From positions 1 to 27,500 of the forward strand of contig RPFO01000576.1 of NCBI GenBank assembly GCA_009746045.1: a stretch of DNA of 27,500 nucleotides. The letters run 5' to 3'. Made by a program: the position numbers and the translations under genes. Positions 1 through 8,500 of the stretch are shown piece after piece; position 1 is the stretch's first letter; each line of letters opens with the position of its first letter. The DNA is from Mesostigma viride (taxonomy: Eukaryota; Streptophyta; Mesostigmatophyceae; Mesostigmatales; Mesostigmataceae). Below the pieces are notes generated by a model. That model saw only the letters and a list, made by a program, of their open reading frames with translations, did no database searches and was not told the DNA's origin.

Positions 1-162
1 CTCTCTGGCTCGACGTTGGCGGGGCCTCCCGTGTCTGCCCTTGCCTCACCCCCGCCATCCCCCGCTCCTGCCCGCTCCCGCTGCCGCCCCGCGCGTGTTA
101 CGAAGCATTATAGAATACAACAGAAACACACGCAGATATGGCTGCTGGAAACCCCCTCAGGC

Positions 163-1463
163 TCACGCACTTACTCCAGACGAGGCCGCCTCCTGGCTTG
201 CACTCGCCTGCCCCTCCTCACGGTCTGGACGCTCCTCCACACCCTCAGCAACCGGTGTGGCTGCTGCTGCCGCTGCGACTATCTGGAGGCTTGGATTAAA
301 CTCTCCCAGAACGCAGGACACAGGTCGGCCGCCCTCCTGGCGCTCGACTGGATGTTGAGTCTCACCTGGGTTGCGATGCCAAGCAAGGTCGCGCACCCAC
401 CGCTTACCGCCGCTGACCAGCTCGTTCTGCTCGCCTCGGCCGTAACGGTCGTACTCGTGAGTGACCTCACGAGGGAAATGCAGATCAGCTCGCTGCCTTT
501 CCTCGTAGGTCGCGGTAGTGCCGTCGCCCTGGTTTATCTCCTGGGCAGAGCGCTTTACGGAGCCCTCCGGCTTGTCGGTCCACTCGAAATGGACGTCTTC
601 AGGCGTCTTCTCGACCCCCGTGACAATTTCCACCTCCGGACCCCACGCACTGGTGGTTTCCGGCCTCGGTGTATCAAGCCTTGAGTATACCCCGAAAGGC
701 TGTGTGGTGATAAAGAACCTGTCTGCGTACCCTCTCGACTCTTGCAAAAGGACAGCAACAAGATTCTCAATTGTTTGGGCAAATACCTCTGCCGTGCTCC
801 AAGGATTTACCGTCTCCCGAGCACGCGCGTTCCGGATGATGTCGGCGTCTGGTACCCCTCTCCTAGCACCGCTGTCGCCACCCAGTGGTTAAACAGCCGG
901 GTGCTGCCGAGCGCTGTTGCCACAATCTGGCTAAGCGCCTCCCTGGCTAGGTCGAGACCGGCAAGAGTTATATGGGCGCCCTGATAAGCGACCTCCACAC
1001 GATTGGCAGTTTCAGCTAGCGCGTCACGTAGCCGCACCAACTCTTCCACCGCCACCCGCCCCGTCTCACCTGGAGATATTACGACGCGAGCCCGTTGCAC
1101 AATCGGGTCCGCCGCCGCTGGCCTGCTGCCTCCCCCACTCACCGCCACCCACCCCTCTTCTGCCAAGTGCCTCGCTACGTAGGCAGCTTGCACGAATGTA
1201 GGAGCGTTTGCTTGGTTACGGTAGGGGAAAAACGCTTGCGCGTCTCTCTGCTCGTTCGCCTCACCAGCACCGTGGCTGCTTGACGATGAACCAGACATGA
1301 AAGCGTGGAAGCAATAGTACGATTTGCGCAGCAACTCGTCAGCAGAGCTTGTGAGCTCCTGGTCCTTGCCGGCTGGAATGACCCAAGGCTGCTGGCTAGC
1401 AACCTTTATCCTCACACCAGGCCTACGACCCTCGATAGGCTCGCCACTCGTCGTGACGACCAA
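163..1463 (-). pseudogene. Helical protein of unknown family, frameshifted
   Basis: The minus strand carries two long open frames that read as one protein broken by a single frameshift near 860, next to a GGGG run. The first frame covers about 1463-860 and the second about 860-163, ending in TGA at 163-165. The second frame is open without interruption through 748-860 and gives a sensible helical sequence there, so the break lies near 860 and not at the first-frame stop at 807. A plausible start is the ATG at 1298-1296, which opens a Ser-rich N-terminus; the frame stays open upstream to 1463. The N-terminal half is Ala/Leu/Arg-rich and predicted helical. The C-terminal part is acidic, charged and low-complexity with an Ala run. 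I recognise no catalytic motif or zinc knuckle. A retroelement Gag is possible given the surroundings, but nothing specific supports it. Lost G or assembly error both fit the break. Confidence 0.4.
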
Positions 1464-1974
1464 GGTTCGTGTGTGAAGACGCTCGATGCCTCGTTGAGCC
1501 TCGAGCTATATGCAACCTCGTTCCATCCTTGTTCCTCGGTCATGAGCAACGCTGGGCAACGCTACATTGCCAGAGCCTCGTATCGCTGCCTTGCATCCTC
1601 GTTGCAGGCAGCATACAGGAATCTCTGGCTATCCTGTGTCTAGGACAGCACAGGACCTGCCACAGTCCTGCAATGACTTACTACATCCTTGCAGACCTGC
1701 TGGCTGGTTACTGGCTTCTACTAGCCACAGTACCGTTGAGCCCTCAGTACACTGTGTCCCAGTCACGTGAGAGTCCAGGCTAAGCCTGTGCAGGCACGGC
1801 CTGCCACGTGTCCTGTCCACTATGTCCTGAGTGTGCACCGCCCTCGCCCACCGGTCGGCAGTACTTCGGGACTTGATAACTTTCTAGTCCCTTGTCTGTT
1901 CTAGGCGGTTGACACGGCGTTGGAAAGGTCTCCTCAACCTGCATCCATCTAGCACATTGGTGCCCCAATATGCT
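1464..1974. other. No gene seen; possible LTR-like or flanking sequence
   Basis: No convincing coding frame on either strand. The stretch contains many short internal reiterations of CAGGAC/CCTGC-type words and, at about 1956-1969, the small inverted repeat ATTGG-TGCC-CCAAT. This lies exactly where the minus-strand Ty3/gypsy-like pol sequence stops being recognisable, so it could be a rearrangement junction or the beginning of an LTR read on the minus strand. No second copy lies in the window, so LTR status cannot be shown. Confidence 0.25.
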
Positions 1975-2320
1975 AACTATAACTACACGGTGTAAAACAG
2001 AACGAGGGGGAGGGTAAGTAAGAAGGAGTCTTTTCTTCAAAAACTTTGGAGGAGTCTATCACAGCCATGTATCTTACTAGTTTGTTCTCAGTAAATCCCA
2101 CCCCTATGGTATCTACTGTGTTTACATCTTTATTCACACTATTATTAGGGATAGGTATTTCCTGTACTTCTAGCTGAAGGAACATACATAGTAAATATCC
2201 ATACTCTTTTAGTTCAGATCGCAACTCATAATTGGACATTAATACTTCAGGTATAGGTCTTACAGGAGGATCGACAGGTGTAGGAGGGGTAATGCCTACC
2301 AAGGATAAATTTTCTACTAT
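1975..2320 (-). pseudogene. Start of Ty3/gypsy-like RT region, truncated
   Basis: This continues in the same frame as the protease ORF after a single in-frame TAG stop at 2321-2323. It begins with a Pro-rich linker, and near its end carries the sequence KVFEEKTPSYLP, which resembles the conserved Ty3/gypsy run just before RT domain 1 (VF..--P..LPP.R..DH.I). A frame change at the CCCTCC run lets the LPPPR-like string continue for a few residues, after which similarity ends near 1975. Everything downstream (RT palm, RNase H, integrase) is absent from the window, so the element cannot supply its own replication enzymes here. The call rests on this short motif and on the adjacent protease. Confidence 0.4.
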
Positions 2321-2800
2321 CTATATAATGACGTTCCGGTACCCAGTAGAGCTATCAGGAAACCAGATCACCATAGTATCATAATTAATAGTAATCTTAT
2401 TATCCTGGCGCCAATCTAATCCTAATAATACATCAGCGGGAGTGATAGGACCTATAGTGGCCGTGAGGTTGACAGTACGTCCTTGTATAACCAGGGAAAG
2501 GGATACCGTACCAGGGGAATGACTGGTGCGACCATCAGCATAATGAACAGTGACAGGTTTGGTGTGAGGGATAGGGACTAGTCCTAAACGCCTAACTGGG
2601 GCTTCGCTCACAAAGGAGCTAGCCGCACCGCTATCCACTAACACGGAGACATTCAAAAGTTCATCAGCATGCAAGAAGGGGTCTACAACAGTGTGAGGGA
2701 CGGTTAAACCGCCATTTAAAAACATAAGAGGACGAACACGTAAGGGTAGGGATGATTCAGCTTCTACAGAGGTTATGAAAACAGGCAGGCAAAAACTATT
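2321..2800 (-). pseudogene. Retropepsin-like aspartic protease of Ty3/gypsy-like element
   Basis: The frame ending at 2321 encodes VLVDSGAASSF, the catalytic D-S-G signature of retroviral/retrotransposon aspartic proteases. About 65 residues later comes DVLLGLDWR, the usual second hydrophobic-Gly segment (ILGMDWL type). The spacing and the intervening strands fit a one-domain protease that works as a homodimer to process Gag-Pol. The nominal ATG is at 2725, but the frame is open further upstream to about 2800, as expected for a domain inside a polyprotein. It is in a different frame from the Gag linker at 2815-3120, consistent with decay. An in-frame TAG separates it from the RT region; a readthrough role is possible but not shown. 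Confidence 0.7.
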
Positions 2801-2814
2801 ATCTGGGGTACTAG

Positions 2815-3203
2815 CTAAGGACCTGTCCAGGTTACCCCGGCTGACAGGCCTACTGTTCCCCCTCCCCCCACATCCACTGGGACTAACCCCGAAGAAGACC
2901 CTGGCGAAAAAGCCACTGCTGGAGGGTCACGAGGGAGCGAAGAGGGTGCAGGAGCCTGATTATCATAGGGGAACCCTGAGGGTCCTGTCTGCACAGCATT
3001 CAGCCTACTAGGGGTAGCTGAGGGAATGCGGCCTGGAGTGGGACGAATAGGAGCACGCTGAGGGGTACGAGGAGGGCGAGCATCGGGATGAGGGGGAGCA
3101 CCCGAAAGGAACTTGGGCACTCACGTTTAAGATGACTTACTTCCTTACAATGATAGTGCTCATGTAATATGAGAGACATCCAGAGCCGAGAGGTCGGTAA
3201 CAC
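2815..3203 (-). pseudogene. Gag C-terminus: degenerate zinc knuckle and Pro-rich tail
   Basis: Two overlapping frames together look like the end of a Ty3/gypsy Gag. In the frame 3000-3203 the residues HYHCKEVSHLKREC match C-x2-C-x4-H-x4-C of the nucleocapsid zinc knuckle, except that the first Cys is replaced by His. Just after the last Cys the sensible reading shifts to the frame 2815-3120, a Pro/Ser/Gly-rich tail of about 100 residues leading to the protease. The lost Cys and the frame change suggest a non-functional gene. The knuckle would bind the element's RNA during packaging. Confidence 0.45.
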
Positions 3204-3798
3204 AAATATCTAATTCTTCTACATAGCCGGAGTTCTCCTCCTCAGGGGCAAGGCTAATGTTATTAATACGGGAAGGGGTAGGAAGAGGGGTGGTAAAGAA
3301 ATCTGCTACTCTTAATAGATGCTGTCGCACATGCTTGAGGGGTAGATCAGTGAAACGATAGGCAGAGAACTGGCGCTTTACCTCACGTAATAAGGGTCTA
3401 CTGAGGCCTCGAAGGAAACGAGCACGTACTTCTGCGCCCGACAAATCCCTAATACGTACCATCTGTGCATCAAATTCTTTCATATACTCCCTAAACGATT
3501 TAGTACCTTGCTGCAGAGTACCAAAGGCTAATCTATCCTGCCAATCTGCATCAGTAGGAACTAGATGACTCTCTAACCTCTTAAACGATTCTGCTACTGA
3601 GTTAGGGTAGGCATGGGAGGCCAAGGATTCACACTGAATGAGGGTGGCAAGCTCAGAGGTAATACAGGTAGTAAGATAGTGAGGGACTAAAACTGCATCA
3701 AGGAGACGCCATCTATTATGATTTTGCCACGACTCTGTGTTCTGAGTAAGCAGCATGATAAAAGTGAAAAACTGTTGAGGGGAAGACTGGACATCCAA
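3160..3798 (-). pseudogene. Ty3/gypsy-like Gag capsid core
   Basis: The minus frame encodes a continuous helical domain with the retrotransposon Gag pattern: an opening near FTFIMLL, a W residue pair (ESWQNHNRWRLLDAVL), then SFKRLESHLVP..ADWQDRLAFGTLQQGTKSFREYMKEFDAQ and a downstream RFLRGLSRPLLREVKRQF. The last two segments match the F..L.Q..S..EY...F and F..GL...L...V patterns of the retrotrans_gag family. The frame is open about ten residues upstream of 3798 and then meets stops. A neighbouring frame (3687-4043) supplies a Pro-rich stretch between two compensating one-base shifts, so the Gag reads on into the linker at 3862-4695. It would form the particle shell. Decayed but well recognisable. 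Confidence 0.65.
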
Positions 3799-3861
3799 TT
3801 TGGGAAGGTTAGCAAACTGAGGGGAAGGGCAGGGGGCTTAGGAGGATGGGAAGGATCAGAT

Positions 3862-4695
<834 letters not shown>

Positions 4696-4741
4696 CCACT
4701 GGACTCCATGTTCAATATGAGGAAAAACAATGAAAGTTGCA

Positions 4742-5076
4742 CTAAGGAAAAGTACAAAAACCTAAAATAAGGCAAGGAAAGCAAAAAGGAAAAAAAGAAA
4801 AGGAAAACAAGAAAAAACAATCCTTTTTAACAACAGTAATGGATAGGGAACCAAACTCTAAGGTGAGAGTATCTACACTAGAGGAGGATGCAGCACGTCG
4901 AGGGGAAGACGAAGGAGGGGTAGCAAAAACTAGAGATTCCACGGGAGGACGAACATGAGGAATAGGGCGTACATGTAGACCTAGATCTGATTCGCTATGG
5001 TCTATAAGGAACTGCTGAGCTTCTTCAAATGTCATAAATTTCTTATACCTAGTCACGTTGTATACACGGTTTTGAA
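4742..5076 (-). pseudogene. HBD protein of Ty3/gypsy-like element, 3' part
   Basis: This is the downstream half of an ORF split by the YR element at 5075-10574; the upstream half is 10575-10704. It begins at the insertion point and shows VTRYKKFMTFEEAQQFL, the YKxFxTxEEAxxF signature of the RNase H1 N-terminal hybrid-binding domain (also the caulimovirus viroplasmin domain). A Ser/Pro-rich tail follows, then a hydrophobic run over a pyrimidine-rich stretch and a stop near 4740. The pyrimidine-rich region (4700-4830), with its TTTTAG and CCTTAG sites, may be an intron leading toward the Gag linker. The GTG at 5056 is not a real start because the frame is open to the insertion point. Confidence 0.6.
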
Positions 5077-5508
5077 TCGTGGTTCTCTGAACATAGTTTC
5101 TTTATAGTGAGATGGAAGGGTAGCCGCTATAGCTAGGTTATTGGGTTCACGTGACATACCTTTTGAGGCCGGTGCGGCCTGATCCGGATCAGTCGTGGCC
5201 AAAGCTTTGGCCAGTTTTTCTTGGCCAGGTGGCAGGAGCTACGTTGAGATATAAACCTGCCACTGTCTAGGTTTCTTGGCTCATGGCGTAGTGATTAACT
5301 AGATCTAGATTCTTTCTCTCACGCAATATGTGACCTAATAGCCCCGGCAGCCTTACGTAAGCTGCCGGCAATTAGAACGCCACATTGCGTCATTTGTTCA
5401 GACGCAACATTTGCGTGGCGAAAAAATGCCGTCCGGGCCAAGGCCGCATGACACGCAAAAAAGGACAAAAACAAACCCACCTAGCTAAGGTCGGCCTCTT
5501 TTCTTTTC
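5075..5508 (+). repeat. Split direct repeat A1 of YR element copy 1
   Basis: 434 bp repeated at 9979-10412 and, in copy 2, at 22379-22812 and from 27281 to the window end. It is unusually rich in palindromes: CTGATCCGGATCAG at 5179-5192, TGGCCAAAGCTTTGGCCA at 5196-5213, GTGGCAGG/CCTGCCAC arms around 5229-5264, CTAGATCTAG near 5300, and CCGGCAGC-c-TTACGTAA-GCTGCCGG at 5344-5368. A two-segment hairpin (CGCCAC..GCGTC / GACGC..GTGGCG) lies at about 5380-5424. A TATA-like GATATAAA lies near 5248-5255. It probably carries the promoter and recombinase binding sites. Confidence 0.9.
5248..5255 (+). promoter_or_regulatory. Candidate TATA-like box in A1
   Basis: GATATAAA lies between the 8-bp inverted arms GTGGCAGG and CCTGCCAC, about 345 bp upstream of the ATG at 5596. 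The same box occurs in every A repeat. It is a sequence match only; no transcript start is visible. Confidence 0.25.
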
Positions 5509-5595
5509 ACGAGGGCGGCGACAGCAAGCCAGGGGAAACGAACCTCTGGTTTGACGAACCTGTACTGTCGGAGCCATTTTTGGCCCTGAGCAGCA

Positions 5596-8500
5596 ATGCC
5601 GAAGGGGCGCAAAGCTACAGGAGGGCAGGCAGCGCGCGGGGAGGACGGGACGCCCACACCGCGGGCTGCTGCCGCCAGTCACGCGCCAGTCGCCTTCAGC
5701 GCCAAAAAGAAGCAGCTCGCCACTCTGCTCGCCAAGTGCATCAGCCCCGCAGAGGCGGTGGGGGCAGTCGAGCAGGTCTTCGGTGCCGAGGACTGGGTGA
5801 CGGACGCCAGCTCGTGGAGCTCGAGCCAGCTGAAGTCTGTCGTGCAGTTGCTGGCCGATCACGTTGATGTTGGCGACGTGTTGGACGCACGTGACCCAAA
5901 CGGAACGTTGGTGGCAAAACTGCTGGCCGTGGCAGATCTCGCGGCGGACGAGGAGGAGGATCAGGCGCTGCCACCAACGACACCTGCGCAGCGAAAAATG
6001 GCCAAGCCGAAAGGCGCGGCCAAGGTTTCGGCAGGTGGGGGGGCTGTCGGAAAGGAAATGAGGGCGAGGTTGGCGACATTCGTTGGGGCACCTCCGGAAA
6101 CCGAAAATCAGGACGACGAGGAGGACGAGGAGGGGGAGGTCGCAGCCGAGAAATTCATGCAAGGTTTGAAGGCAGCGCTGGGAGGAATGGAGGGGGCGGG
6201 AAGCCACTTCAAGGCCTCGAAAGGGGTGGCGCTGCCAAGCCGAGCCAAGAGCGTGAAATATCGGGTTTCGGAGCGGGTGCTGCCGGGGGTGTTGGAGGAC
6301 GCCAGCGACAATGGGATGGGAATCCGGTCGTGGGTCATGACGGTAAAGCCTGGAAATTGGCGGAACATGGAGAACAGGAAAATTGTCATGAACATTGCAT
6401 TGGCCATGGACACCCTTCTCAAGGAGCTGGGCTCAGCAGCCGGGGAGCTTGTGGGCATGGAGTACCTAATGAGGGTGGTGGCGGCCTTGCTGCAGGTGGA
6501 AGGGCAAGGAGGGGGGGGGGAAGGTGGCCAGCCACCTCCTGCCATTGGGGGAGGAGGCTGCACTGTCAGCCACCCCGGCTGTCAAGGCAGCTCTCCAAAC
6601 TGCCATCCTCTTGGACAAGCTCAGCAAGGCTCAACAAGTAGGGAAATAGAATCCCAGCGGGACCGCTCCCTTTTCCCGCTGCCATACCCACTTAGGCCAG
6701 CGTACACCGCGTGGGGCAGGGTGAGATCGGCACGCCGGCGACAGCGTGCCACGCGCCGCCACCGCGAGTACACACTGCAATGCAAGGTAGTGCGTTGGCT
6801 TAATTGGCTGTGGGGAGGGGGGCAAGACCCTCCTCCTAACCCTAGAGGGGCGTGCTCTAAGGGGAGGGAGGAGGCCCTTGCGAGGGTCAAGAGGCACTGC
6901 ACCTGGCACAGTCGCCGCGTAGGGGGCGTTGCGACAGGCCAGGAGCAAGAAGGTGCTGATGCAATATATGGGAAGCAGAATAAGTATGAACAACTGCGCG
7001 CGGACGCGGTGAGTCTACCAAAGGCGGAGGTGGCGGGGAAGGCACGGCTGCTCGACCTGTTGGCTATGCGGCCGAGCTGGCGGGAGATATATGCCAGCGA
7101 AGAGAACTGCATCAAGCCAGCGGTCGTGGCGAGCGCAAAGTATTGGAATGTGCCCAAGCCCAGCCGGGGATGCTCCATGGCTGAATGGGGCAAGCTCATG
7201 AGCCGGGCAGCGGGCGTGGGCATGGTGGCGTTCCGGGAGAGGCGGCCCAAGTGGGTGGATGGCTGCTTTGGAGTGGCCAAGGGGGTGGGTGAGCTTCGGT
7301 TCATCGTCAACAGGAAGCTGGGCAACCTGCTGTGGGTGGACCCCCCCAAGATCCTGCTACCCCACCTGGGCATCCTCGTGGAGGTCTACATCAAAGGCTG
7401 GTGCTACTGCGCCAAGAGCGACCTCGTGTCATACTACTATTCCATCGAGGTGCCCGAGTGGTGGTGGGACTACCAAGGGCTTCCTAGTGTGTGGTCGACT
7501 AGCGTAGGTCTGGCAGGGCCCAGGCGGAAGGTGTGGCCCGTGCTCAAGGTGCTGGCCATGGGACATTCCCATGCGGTGGCGCTGGGGGAGGCCATCCATG
7601 AGATGGTGCTCTACATGACCGGTGCCCTGGATCCGAGGCGCCAGGTCAACTACCTCTCAAGCGCAGGTGAGCTCACCTTGGTGCGCGACGAGTGTGGCCA
7701 GCCACTGCGCTTGGCCATCGAGTACAAGGAGGAGCGCGCCGGGGAGCTTCAGATTGACCTGGAAAACCCCCCTGCCCCCATGCTGTCCATCACTATTGAT
7801 GACTTGGTGGCCAGCAACGGGCGGACCTGCGAGGCGGTGAACCAGCTCATCACGCGCGCTATTGAGGAAGGCTACCTCCCTAACAACCTTGTGCCGTCTA
7901 AGGAGAAGACTAAGATGGCGAGCCTGGAAGGGGACGAGCTAGAAGCCCTAGGGGTGGTGCACCGACGGAACGGCGTGCTGGAACCAACGGTCAAGCAGCT
8001 CAACCTTGTGATCGCCCACACGCAGGCTATACTCACTCGAGGCCGAGCTACGGCCGAGGGGCTGGCTGCCGTCTTGGGGCGGTGGTTGTGGCTGCAGATG
8101 TTAAGCCGCAGCTGCTTGTCCATTTGGCAGCAATGTTTCAAATTCATCAGCCTGCAAGGGTGGGGGCAGCGATCCTGGGTGCTGTGGGCCGGGGTGCGGG
8201 AGGAGTTAGAGTGTGCCCTGGCCTTGGCTCCCATGCTAAGGGTTGACCGAAGCGCACCTTTGGCCCGTGAGGTGGTTGCATCTGACGCGTCCACCTACGG
8301 GCAAGGTGTCGTGTACGCAACCATGGAGCCGGGCGATGTGACGGAGCTGGCGAGGGCACGAGAGGTGCGGGGGTACCCGACTTTGCTCATACCAAGTGAG
8401 GTGGCCTACGCTGGCCCTAGGCCACTGAGCGCGCGGGCGCAACAAGCAATCACTAGCCAGCAATGGCGGGTTGGGGTCCGGAGTCGTTGGCGGGATCCGG

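Noticed and set aside
5485-6207. Minus-strand 240-residue ORF antisense to Gag
   Set aside because: Cys/Arg/His-rich shadow of a GC-rich coding frame; present in both copies only because the coding strand is conserved.
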